The position numbers were made by a program, and so were the translations under genes. This document shows positions 20,179-26,530 of a stretch of DNA of 64,000 nt, in pieces (within the stretch, counting starts at the first letter, position 1; each line of letters begins with the position of its first letter). The notes beneath the pieces are model-generated. The model saw only the letters and a list, made by a program, of their open reading frames with translations, made no database searches and had not been told where the DNA came from. Origin of the DNA: Bacteroidia bacterium (lineage in GTDB: Bacteria > Bacteroidota > Bacteroidia > AKYH767-A > OLB10). The stretch lies in the NCBI GenBank assembly GCA_016788165.1, contig JAEUTH010000029.1:45746-109745 (forward strand), written 5' to 3'.

Positions 20179-20316
20179 ATTTTACTTGCACAACTGCTGA
20201 TTTTTGTGTGTGTGTGTGTGATTTTTTCATAATAGATTAAATTAAAGGGTTAAGGGAAACTTGATTTTAATGGTGGTAAAGTTATAAAAGGAGTTGAGAG
20301 TTGAAAGGGGTAGTTG
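20179..20316 (-). promoter_or_regulatory. Copy A of the shared promoter/leader/CA-tract/signal-peptide cassette
   Basis: Reading on the minus strand from 20316: CAACTACCCCTTTCAACTCT, a TAACTTTA -7-like box (20284-20277), CAAGTTTCCC, AACCCTTTAATTTA, then ATG-AAA-AAA-TCA at 20230 and the CA tract. This whole order recurs at 63564-63743 before a different gene. After the tract, 27 bases (20205-20179) are identical in both copies and encode KISSCASK in the coding frame. Upstream, coding and post-tract parts are all conserved while the downstream proteins are unrelated. Confidence 0.75.
20205..20220 (-). repeat. (CA)8 dinucleotide tract in the 5' coding region
   Basis: Eight CA units on the coding (minus) strand begin inside codon 4 after ATG 20230-20228. 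The distance from that ATG to the first codon of the conserved signal-peptide core is 29 bases, so the core is out of frame; 7 units would give 27 and 10 units 33. Reading from the ATG in the present register ends at a TAA within about 22 codons. Confidence 0.85.
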
Positions 20317-20386
20317 TTAGTGGTTAGTGGTATGTTGTCTGGTAAAGGTTAATTGGTAAAAGCTAACCACTAACCACTAACAACTA
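20311..20386. repeat. Long perfect inverted repeat upstream of cassette A
   Basis: Arms 20311-20331 and 20366-20386 are perfect 21-bp complements around a 34-base spacer; each arm contains the heptad TTAGTGG or its complement as a direct repeat. No T-run follows, so it is not a standard terminator. The arm nearer the cassette runs straight into its conserved CAACTA start. It could be a regulatory hairpin, a protein-binding site or a repeat-family remnant. Confidence 0.7.
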
Positions 20387-20435
20387 ATTGCTTGATAACG
20401 GTTTGAAAAAATTAAAAAACGACTTTATTAACCTG

Positions 20436-20476
20436 AAAAAAAAAGCGGTCTGTAAAATTTACAAACCGCTTTTTTT
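20436..20476 (-). terminator. Rho-independent terminator of the metallopeptidase gene
   Basis: A stem AAAAAGCGGTCTGTAAA pairs with TTTACAAACCGCTTTTT (one mismatch, tiny loop). On the minus strand it lies 20 bases past the stop at 20496 and ends in a long T-run (nine A on the plus strand). The other side also has a T-run. Confidence 0.8.
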
Positions 20477-20495
20477 AGTTCCGTTAAAATAAACA

Positions 20496-21173
20496 TTAAT
20501 CGCGTCTGCCCATATAAATCATGATATAGTACATGAGCGTTGCAAGCGATGAAAGAGCTGCAACAACATAAGTCATAGCTGCCCACCATAATGCATCTTT
20601 TGATAATGCATGCTCAGCTTGTGTGGTAATACCTTTGGTATCTAACCAAACCAAGGCACGTTTGCTGGCATCAAACTCTACCGGTAAAGTTATAAATGAA
20701 AATACCGTTGTTGCCGCAAACATGATAATACCAACAAGCAACAAACTTGGAAAAGTATTTACCAATAGCACACCGGCTAATAATACCCACATAGTCCACC
20801 TGGAGCTAACACTTACAATGGGCACCAATGCCGACCTCAATTGCAACATACTGTATGCAGTAGCATGCTGCACGGCATGGCCACACTCATGAGCCGAAAC
20901 GGCTGCTGCTGCTGCATTACGGCCATAATAAACATCATGGCTCAGGTTTACAGTTTTATCAGCCGGGTTGTAATGGTCGGTAAGTTGTCCTTCAACACTA
21001 ATAACACGTACATCATTAATATTATTGTCGTGTAACATACGTTCTGCAATTTCTTTACCGCTCATACCGTTGGCTAATGGTGTTTGGCTGTACTTAGTAA
21101 ACTTGCTTTTTAAGCGCATTTGTACCAGCCACCCCGCCAACATCAATACGATCATCAATACATAAATTCCCAT
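20496..21173 (-). CDS. YugP-type membrane zinc metallopeptidase
   Basis: A 225-residue membrane protein of the family often annotated as zinc metallopeptidase (YugP-like). An N-terminal helix (about 2-15) is followed by a soluble catalytic segment holding the zinc motif HECGH (near residue 95-99, in SAHECGHAVQH) and a downstream EFDASKRAL element that supplies a third ligand in this family, then further membrane helices (about 108-160 and 192-215). The TVNLSHDVYYGRNAAA stretch before HExxH is typical. It likely acts at the inner membrane; substrates are unknown. Start ATG 21173 with a TACCTTTG -7 box about 30 bases upstream. It is monocistronic, with its own terminator. Confidence 0.88.
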   Translation of the reverse strand: MGIYVLMIVLMLAGWLVQMRLKSKFTKYSQTPLANGMSGKEIAERMLHDNNINDVRVISVEGQLTDHYNPADKTVNLSHDVYYGRNAAAAAVSAHECGHAVQHATAYSMLQLRSALVPIVSVSSRWTMWVLLAGVLLVNTFPSLLLVGIIMFAATTVFSFITLPVEFDASKRALVWLDTKGITTQAEHALSKDALWWAAMTYVVAALSSLATLMYYIMIYMGRRD

Positions 21174-21204
21174 AGTTTTGAATTTTTAAATTATTTTAAT
21201 TGTA

Positions 21205-21212
21205 CAAAGGTA
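21205..21212 (-). promoter_or_regulatory. Candidate -7 box (TACCTTTG) of the metallopeptidase gene
   Basis: A perfect match to TAnnTTTG on the minus strand, 31 bases before the ATG at 21173. No clear -33 TTG at the expected spacing was found. Confidence 0.45.
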
Positions 21213-21365
21213 ACAGCGTTTTTCAAAAGTTATACCATTGGCAAAATGGCATACTTTATACGGCTTCGTTCTTAGTATAAATTGAAGATAAAGACTAAAC
21301 TTTTGAAAAGCATTTTATTGACGCATTTATATACACTAAATTGCGGCCTTAAATAAAATTTAATC

Positions 21366-21791
21366 ATGCAAAGTGTGGCCAATGCCGAGGCAGCAATAGT
21401 TGCCGATTTTGAGTGGTTCGAAACCTGGGCCGAAAAATATCAGTACATAATTGAGTTGGGGCAAAAATTACCTGCAATGGATGGTGTTTTTCAAACAGAC
21501 GATTATAAAATAAAGGGTTGCCAAAGCAGCGTATGGTTACATTGTAAGATAGAAAACGGTCTTTTGTTTTTTGAGGCCGATAGCGATTCGACCTTTGTGA
21601 AAGGCTTGGTTAGCCTATTAATTCAGGTTTTAAATGGCCGCCCGGCCGATGAGATTTTAGGTGCAACACTTACCTTTATTGATGCTATTGGTTTGCGGCA
21701 ACACCTGGCTCAAACGCGTGCCAATGGATTAGCGTCAATGATTAAACAAATTAAAACGTATGCTTTGGCTTATAGTAGCCAGGTACAATAA
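21366..21791 (+). CDS. sufE: SufE family sulfur-transfer protein
   Basis: Accepts persulfide sulfur from the SufS cysteine desulfurase and passes it to the SufBCD scaffold in iron-sulfur cluster assembly. The 141 residues match the SufE length. The family signature KGCQSSVWL carries the active-site cysteine C52, preceded by DDYKI and followed by GLVSLLIQVLNGRPADEIL, which is typical of the second half. The start ATG 21366 gives a standard N-terminus. A SufT-like gene follows after 32 bases and a DUF2480 gene after that, forming a likely three-gene operon; sufBCDS are not in the window. Confidence 0.93.
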   Translation: MQSVANAEAAIVADFEWFETWAEKYQYIIELGQKLPAMDGVFQTDDYKIKGCQSSVWLHCKIENGLLFFEADSDSTFVKGLVSLLIQVLNGRPADEILGATLTFIDAIGLRQHLAQTRANGLASMIKQIKTYALAYSSQVQ

Positions 21792-21823
21792 AACAGTTTT
21801 CAAGCGTCATTACACAAAACAAT

Positions 21824-22138
21824 ATGGAAGAAGTAAAATCATTACGCGACCGGACAATTGAAATGCTTAAAACGTGCTACGATCCCGAAATACCTGTAGA
21901 TATTTATGAGTTGGGCTTGATATATGAGATTAATGTGAGCGAGGGCAACGATATACATGTAAAAATGACATTAACATCGCCTGCATGCCCGGTAGCCGAA
22001 ACCCTGCCGCCTGAAGTTGAACTAAAAATAAAATCAATACCTGATTGTAATAATGCAACGGTTGAATTAACTTTTGACCCACCCTGGGATAAAGAAATGA
22101 TGAGCGAAGAAGCTCGGTTGGAATTAGGTATGTGGTAA
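21824..22138 (+). CDS. SUF-associated MIP18/DUF59 (SufT/PaaD-like) protein
   Basis: A small (104-residue) cytoplasmic protein of the MIP18/DUF59 family, which takes part in iron-sulfur cluster delivery or maturation. The hallmark is CYDPEIPVDIYELGLIY near residues 18-34 and TSPACPVAE near 51-59, where C55 is the conserved reactive cysteine; a DPPWDKEMMSEEARLELG tail is typical of the PaaD/SufT branch. It lies between sufE and the DUF2480 gene with short gaps (32 and 10 bases), which supports the Suf role. Exact partner proteins cannot be told from sequence. Confidence 0.88.
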   Translation: MEEVKSLRDRTIEMLKTCYDPEIPVDIYELGLIYEINVSEGNDIHVKMTLTSPACPVAETLPPEVELKIKSIPDCNNATVELTFDPPWDKEMMSEEARLELGMW

Positions 22139-22148
22139 AATTTATTTA

Positions 22149-22664
22149 ATGATGGAAACTACCGATTCAATTGTTAACCGCGTTGCCAATAGCGGACTAA
22201 TTACCCTAAACCCTGCCGACTTTTATCTGCCGGGCCAACGCACATTGTTTGATATTAAACCTTTATTGGTTGAAGAATATCTGCTGCGCGAAAAAGATTT
22301 CAGAGCATTTGTTTCCAACCACAACTGGCAGCAATATGAAAACCATTTTGTAGCTATAACCTGTACCAACGATGCTATAATAGCCACTTGGGCATATATG
22401 CTTATTGCTGCTGCATTAGCGCCTTTTGCAAAAAGTACAGTGGTAGGGAGTTTAGAAACGCTTGAAACCGTTTTAATGTTGCAAGCCATTGAACAGATGG
22501 ATGTTGCAATTTATAAAGACCAGCGCTTAGTTATTAAAGGCTGTGCCGATTTACCTATACCTGCTGCTGCGTACACAGCCTTGGTTAGCCAATTAACACC
22601 GGTTGCCAAAAGTATTATGTATGGCGAACCTTGCAGTACGGTACCGGTATTTAAATCGAAATAA
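22149..22664 (+). CDS. DUF2480 family protein linked to the Suf genes
   Basis: A 171-residue cytoplasmic protein matching the DUF2480 family as I know it: an N-terminal IVNRVANSGLITLNPADFY, a central TCTNDAIIATWAYMLIA, then VIKGCADLPIPAAAY and the C-terminal GEPCSTVPVFK. Two conserved cysteine sites (KGC near residue 137, EPCS near 161) could bind metal or sulfur, but this is inference. The family is Bacteroidota-restricted and regularly follows SufE/SufT-like genes; here it is 10 bases behind the MIP18-type gene. Two adjacent ATGs (22149, 22152) are possible starts. The stop codon is embedded in the terminator stem. Confidence 0.85.
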   Translation: MMETTDSIVNRVANSGLITLNPADFYLPGQRTLFDIKPLLVEEYLLREKDFRAFVSNHNWQQYENHFVAITCTNDAIIATWAYMLIAAALAPFAKSTVVGSLETLETVLMLQAIEQMDVAIYKDQRLVIKGCADLPIPAAAYTALVSQLTPVAKSIMYGEPCSTVPVFKSK

Positions 22665-22708
22665 ACAAAAGCAAAACAGCCATATAAATGGCCGTTTTGC
22701 TTTTGTTT
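22663..22708. terminator. Bidirectional terminator overlapping the DUF2480 stop codon
   Basis: Long near-perfect stem: arms of about 21 bases (22663-22683, 22688-22708; AAAGCAAAACAGCCAT and its complement, one mismatch) with a 4-base loop. It lies directly between two convergent stops, 3 bases before the end of the minus-strand gene at 22712. Confidence 0.85.
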
Positions 22709-22711
22709 GAA

Positions 22712-23752
22712 TTACTTTTTGCCGTTTATCTGTGCCAGCAACTTCTCCATTATTTTAAAGGTAAAATTGCGCTTGCCGGCTTTACCTGTTATGCCACTGG
22801 CTGCCATCATACTACCTTGGCTGGGCATAACCATGGCCATCATGGTGCCATCCTTACCGTCAAACACATATTGAAAATAAAATACGGAGTTGCTGCGACT
22901 GCCCGACATTACATTAGGTAATACAACGCCATAGGCATATTCACTGTTCTGTGTCATTACTACATTATCCATAAACTCCCTGTCACAAATTTTGTATTTA
23001 TAAGGATAGTGATCTTTAAAGTTTGCTTCGGTTAATTCCTCATCAAGCCATTCGGCACGAATAAGCAAGGTTTTATCTTTAATACGCGGTGCGTTTTCTT
23101 CAATTTTTTTCTCAACCATTTTGCGTTCATCACGCATGCTTCCTCCTTCTTTTTTAGTCCTTATGCGCATTTCGAAGTAGTTTTTTGTAGTTGCCAAACC
23201 ATAAGCTATAGCCGCTTTAGTTGGAAACACATCAAACAAAGGTGTTTGAAAAACCGGGGAACGACCAAAGTCTTCTATGGTATTAACCACCATCATTGTA
23301 AACATATCATCATCACTATCTTCAAAATCAAGCTTTATACTTTTTGTCCAGTACAAACCATCATTAAAGTTAAACCCCGAGCTGTAACTGCTTGGCTCGG
23401 CCGACAAACAACAAAGCACAGCATATTCTTTACTCTTGCTTTTTTTAAGGGCTTCAATTTGTTCATAGGTTTTATAGCTGATATTTTCTTTGTTATGTGG
23501 CCAAAACTTTTCAACCACTTCTTTCATTAATGCATTGTACTTTATTAAATCCGCTTTATACTCTTCTACCGAACCTCGTTTTGGTTTTTTAGTAAGTTTT
23601 TTAATCATCCGCTCGCGTGGTTCTTCAATCATAACAATGAGCTTGCGGCCTTGTACGGCTTCTATTTCTTCAATTTTGCCCATGCCAAACTGTGCTTGCA
23701 CTGGCTTAATAAAGAGGGTTAACAGTAAAATAATTAACAGGTTTTTTTTCAT
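22712..23752 (-). CDS. Exported protein of unknown function
   Basis: Family not recognised. The 346 residues begin with a clear signal peptide (LLIILLLTLFIKPVQAQ). The mature protein opens with KIEEIEAVQGRKLIVMIEEPRERMIKKLTKKPK and is mixed alpha/beta, with acidic (DFEDSDDDMFTM) and charged helical (about 195-215) parts and a C-terminal YFQYVFDGKDGTMMAMVMPSQ hairpin. No catalytic motif was recognised; two adjacent cysteines (VLCCLS near 117) are unusual for an exported protein. The gene follows the PurS/lipoprotein genes on the same strand with a 17-base gap, so it is probably in that operon. A periplasmic or surface location is expected. Confidence 0.65.
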   Translation of the reverse strand: MKKNLLIILLLTLFIKPVQAQFGMGKIEEIEAVQGRKLIVMIEEPRERMIKKLTKKPKRGSVEEYKADLIKYNALMKEVVEKFWPHNKENISYKTYEQIEALKKSKSKEYAVLCCLSAEPSSYSSGFNFNDGLYWTKSIKLDFEDSDDDMFTMMVVNTIEDFGRSPVFQTPLFDVFPTKAAIAYGLATTKNYFEMRIRTKKEGGSMRDERKMVEKKIEENAPRIKDKTLLIRAEWLDEELTEANFKDHYPYKYKICDREFMDNVVMTQNSEYAYGVVLPNVMSGSRSNSVFYFQYVFDGKDGTMMAMVMPSQGSMMAASGITGKAGKRNFTFKIMEKLLAQINGKK

Positions 23753-23769
23753 AGATAATAGGGTTTAAG

Positions 23770-24246
23770 TTATTTGATTAATTCTTTTTCTAAAGATGGT
23801 ATTATAAAATCGGGAACAGGTTTGGCAAGCGTATTAACTGCCATATCTACAAATAAGGGTACAACACCAAGTAAAACATCGGCAATTACATAGCCTACCA
23901 TTATTTTTTTGTTTATCTCAACCGTTTGTGTTGCATAGCCTTCTTTTTTTAACAGCACCAAAGTATGTTTTTTCAAGTCACGTTTTTTGGGATAAATGGC
24001 ACACGGTGCATATCCAATAAAAGCATCCTTATAATACACGCTGGCACCGGCAGGTTTGCCTTCGGAAATAATAATTTTACTGTAACGGCCATCTAACATC
24101 GTTGCACACCCTGTAGTAATGCAACACAGCAATAAAACGCAAAACTTAACAACGGTTTTTTGAGCAATCAATTGGGCGGTAATTAAAGGGGGACTATTGT
24201 TGTTCGAAAGCAAATAGATGTTAAAGTGCTTTAATTGAAATTTCAA
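23770..24246 (-). CDS. PEGA-like small lipoprotein
   Basis: Lipoprotein with signal KFCVLLLCCITTGC, where the final Cys is the lipid site. The longest frame (ATG 24246) puts that Cys at residue 47, overlaps purS by 26 bases and adds an odd N-terminal tail; a TTG at 24171 would give a normal 22-residue leader. The mature part has a PEGA-like beta domain (KPAGASVYYKDAFIGYAPCAIYP, then VLLKKEGYATQTVEI) and then a hydrophobic segment (about 117-138, VGYVIADVLLGVVPLF) typical of the Bacteroidota variant of this family. Function is unknown; PEGA proteins are surface or periplasmic. The start remains undecided. Confidence 0.7.
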   Translation of the reverse strand: MKFQLKHFNIYLLSNNNSPPLITAQLIAQKTVVKFCVLLLCCITTGCATMLDGRYSKIIISEGKPAGASVYYKDAFIGYAPCAIYPKKRDLKKHTLVLLKKEGYATQTVEINKKIMVGYVIADVLLGVVPLFVDMAVNTLAKPVPDFIIPSLEKELIK

Positions 24247-24472
24247 ACTCCTCCATAATGGGATTGGCCAAAAGTTTTTTACAGGCTTCGGTAACCATAT
24301 TAAGCGCTTCGGTTTCGGTATCGGCAGTAACTTGCAGGGTAATATTTTTACCTATGCGTACGTTTTCGATAGCCGATAAATTTAAATTTTTCATACTGGC
24401 CGAAACGGCTTTGCCCTGTGGGTCTAACAATGCTTTAAGCGGCATTACCTGAATGGAAGCACTAAATATCAT
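24221..24472 (-). CDS. purS: Phosphoribosylformylglycinamidine synthase subunit PurS
   Basis: Small (83-residue) subunit that bridges PurL and PurQ in the fourth step of purine synthesis (FGAR to FGAM) in bacteria with a split enzyme. Recognised by MPLKALLDPQGKAV, the ENVRIGKNITLQVTAD strand and the C-terminal KLLANPIMEEFEI. Length is normal. It starts 2 bases after the pssA stop, so translation is probably coupled. The purL and purQ genes are not in the window. The presence of a separate PurS implies a small-type PurL elsewhere in this genome. Confidence 0.88.
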   Translation of the reverse strand: MIFSASIQVMPLKALLDPQGKAVSASMKNLNLSAIENVRIGKNITLQVTADTETEALNMVTEACKKLLANPIMEEFEISIKAL

Positions 24473-24474
24473 AC

Positions 24475-25254
24475 TTAACTTTTTTGTTTTGCCGTTGCAT
24501 GCATCACTAAAGAAAGCAATACATATACGGTGATAATTATTGGAATGGCTGCAAATTTGAAAATAAGTAGCAATATAGCACTACCTGTTAAAAACATATA
24601 TCGTTGTTTATTCTCAGCCCAGGTAAACGATTTAAATTTTAGTGCAAACAATGGAAGCTCGCAAACCAATAAGAAACACATCAGCAAGGTTAACGGTAAT
24701 AAAAACCAAGGATGCAATAGCATATTTTGCCATGCCGGTTGTGCAACATCCATTTGTTGCAAGTACTGCCAGGCATTTGTTCCGTTTAAATTTTGCATGG
24801 CCGGATTTTGCATAAACAAAGGCCATGAGCCAATAAACAATGATATAGCAGGTGTTGGTACGCCAATAAACGATGTGGTTTGACGGCTGTCGTTATTAAA
24901 TTTTGCCAAGCGCAAGGCACTAAATACAGCCAATAATAATGCAATATAGGGCAGCCATGCCGGTTGTATTACACCATGCACAGCCATGCCAATTTTAAAA
25001 TAATGATACAGCATTAAGGCAGGTAAAACGCCAAAAGTTACGGTGTCGGCAAGCGAATCTAAATCCTTACCAATAGCACTGTTTACTTTAAAAAAACGCG
25101 CAACAAAACCATCAAAAAAATCGAATACAGCTGCTATAGGCAGGCAGTAGGCAGCCCACAATAAGCTGCCTTCAAACAAAAAAATAATGCCCAAACAGCC
25201 GCAAAGCAAATTGCAGCATGTAAGTGCATTTGGTATGTGTTTGAGTAAATTCAT
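24475..25254 (-). CDS. pssA: CDP-diacylglycerol-serine O-phosphatidyltransferase
   Basis: Makes phosphatidylserine from CDP-diacylglycerol and serine, the first step to phosphatidylethanolamine. It belongs to the CDP-alcohol phosphatidyltransferase family: the motif DG-x2-AR-x8-G-x3-D-x3-D is present (DGFVARFFKVNSAIGKDLDS) after the second helix. About six to eight membrane helices make up the rest (for example near 8-60, 90-115, 170-245). I start at ATG 25254 (NLLKHIPNALTCCNL); the upstream ATG at 25293 would add 13 residues without the normal N-terminus. Followed closely by purS on the same strand. Confidence 0.9.
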   Translation of the reverse strand: MNLLKHIPNALTCCNLLCGCLGIIFLFEGSLLWAAYCLPIAAVFDFFDGFVARFFKVNSAIGKDLDSLADTVTFGVLPALMLYHYFKIGMAVHGVIQPAWLPYIALLLAVFSALRLAKFNNDSRQTTSFIGVPTPAISLFIGSWPLFMQNPAMQNLNGTNAWQYLQQMDVAQPAWQNMLLHPWFLLPLTLLMCFLLVCELPLFALKFKSFTWAENKQRYMFLTGSAILLLIFKFAAIPIIITVYVLLSLVMHATAKQKS

Positions 25255-25329
25255 AAAATCATTATTTGCTACAAAGGTGTAAAAGTTTGGCATCTGATAT
25301 CAGATTATTATGCAGGTTGCAAATTCTGT

Positions 25330-25337
25330 TACCTTCG
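25330..25337 (+). promoter_or_regulatory. Candidate -7 box (TACCTTCG) before the PorV-like gene
   Basis: TACCTTCG lies 61 bases before the ATG at 25399. It fits TAnnTTCG, the variant also seen before aspS, glyS and atpD; no -33 element was identified. Confidence 0.35.
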
Positions 25338-25398
25338 TAAGCCAAAGTAGGCAACATAAAAAGTAATTTAACGTTACCTCTTTCTTATTTAAAGCGGC

Positions 25399-26493
25399 AT
25401 GAATTTATTTAGGTTTTTGGCTCCGGCTATCTTCATTACAAGCAATGTATGGGCGCAAGCGCCAAAGTATAGTAATGAGTTTTTGTCTATTGGCCTGGGC
25501 GCGCGTGCGCAGGCAATGGGTGGTGCAGTGGTTGCTTCGGTAACAGATGTTACGGCAGCATATTGGAATCCGGCAGCGCTTACACAAACCAATGCCAACC
25601 TGCAAATTGGCCTGCAACATGCCGAGCTGTTTGCCGGCATAAGCAAATATGATTATGCAGGCTTAGCCGCACAAATTGATGCTACACGCACCATTGGCTT
25701 TTCGGTTATACGCTCGGCTGTTGACGATATAATTGACAGTACCAACCTGATTGATGCAGATGGTAATATTGATTACAATCGCTTAAAATCATTTTCATCG
25801 GCCGATTATGCATTTTTAATTTCTTATGCCAAAGCCACAAAACTTGAAGGCTTGCGTTATGGAGGCAATTTTAAAATCATTTACCGTAAAGTAGGTTCGT
25901 TTGCCACTGCATGGGGTTTTGGTTTAGATGCAGGTGTGCAATACCAAAAAAACAAATGGCAATATGGCTTGTTTGCCAAAGATGCCACCAGTACCTTTAA
26001 TGCATGGCGTTTTAATACCGAGTCGCTGGCCGATGTATTTGCACAAACCGGCAATGAAATACCGCAAAACGGCTTAGAAGTTACCCTGCCAAAGCTTATA
26101 CCCGGTGTAGCTTATACTTTTACTGCAAGCAAAAAACTAAGCATACTAACCGAAATTAATGCCGATATAACTTTTGATGGCAAACGAAATGTGTTGTTAG
26201 GGTCCGACCCGATAAGCATTGACCCGCATGCCGGTGTAGAGTTTAATTGGGATAATTTTATTTACCTGCGTGCCGGTGTAAATAACCTGCAACGTATTAC
26301 CGAAATTGACAACAGCAAATCAATAACCGTACAACCCAACTTTGGTTTAGGCGTGCGTATTAAAAGTGTTTGTATTGATTATGCATTAACCAACTTAGGC
26401 AGTAGTGCAGGCATACCTTATAGCAATGTTTTTTCATTACGGTTTAATATCAATAAGAAACAAAAGGCAGCCATACAGCCCGAGGCTAATTAA
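25399..26493 (+). CDS. PorV-like outer membrane protein (PorV2 type)
   Basis: Outer membrane beta-barrel of the PorV/PorQ family, whose members ferry T9SS cargo from the translocon to the attachment machinery. The 364 residues start with a signal peptide (ending near WAQA) and carry the hallmark FLSIGLGARAQAMGGAVVA followed by TAAYWNPAAL, then alternating strands to the C-terminal NVFSLRFNI. Whether it is the classic PorV or the second paralogue (often called PorV2) cannot be settled by eye; the adjacent PorU-like gene, 37 bases downstream, is longer than a classic PorU, so the PorV2/PorU2 pair is my preferred reading. Confidence 0.82.
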   Translation: MNLFRFLAPAIFITSNVWAQAPKYSNEFLSIGLGARAQAMGGAVVASVTDVTAAYWNPAALTQTNANLQIGLQHAELFAGISKYDYAGLAAQIDATRTIGFSVIRSAVDDIIDSTNLIDADGNIDYNRLKSFSSADYAFLISYAKATKLEGLRYGGNFKIIYRKVGSFATAWGFGLDAGVQYQKNKWQYGLFAKDATSTFNAWRFNTESLADVFAQTGNEIPQNGLEVTLPKLIPGVAYTFTASKKLSILTEINADITFDGKRNVLLGSDPISIDPHAGVEFNWDNFIYLRAGVNNLQRITEIDNSKSITVQPNFGLGVRIKSVCIDYALTNLGSSAGIPYSNVFSLRFNINKKQKAAIQPEAN

Positions 26494-26530
26494 TTTATTT
26501 AGCCATCTGTTGGTTGTGTTATTTACATCC

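Noticed and set aside
26405..26530. Extended N-terminus of the PorU-like protein
   Set aside because: These 42 codons overlap the end of the PorV-like gene and precede a complete signal peptide starting at 26531.
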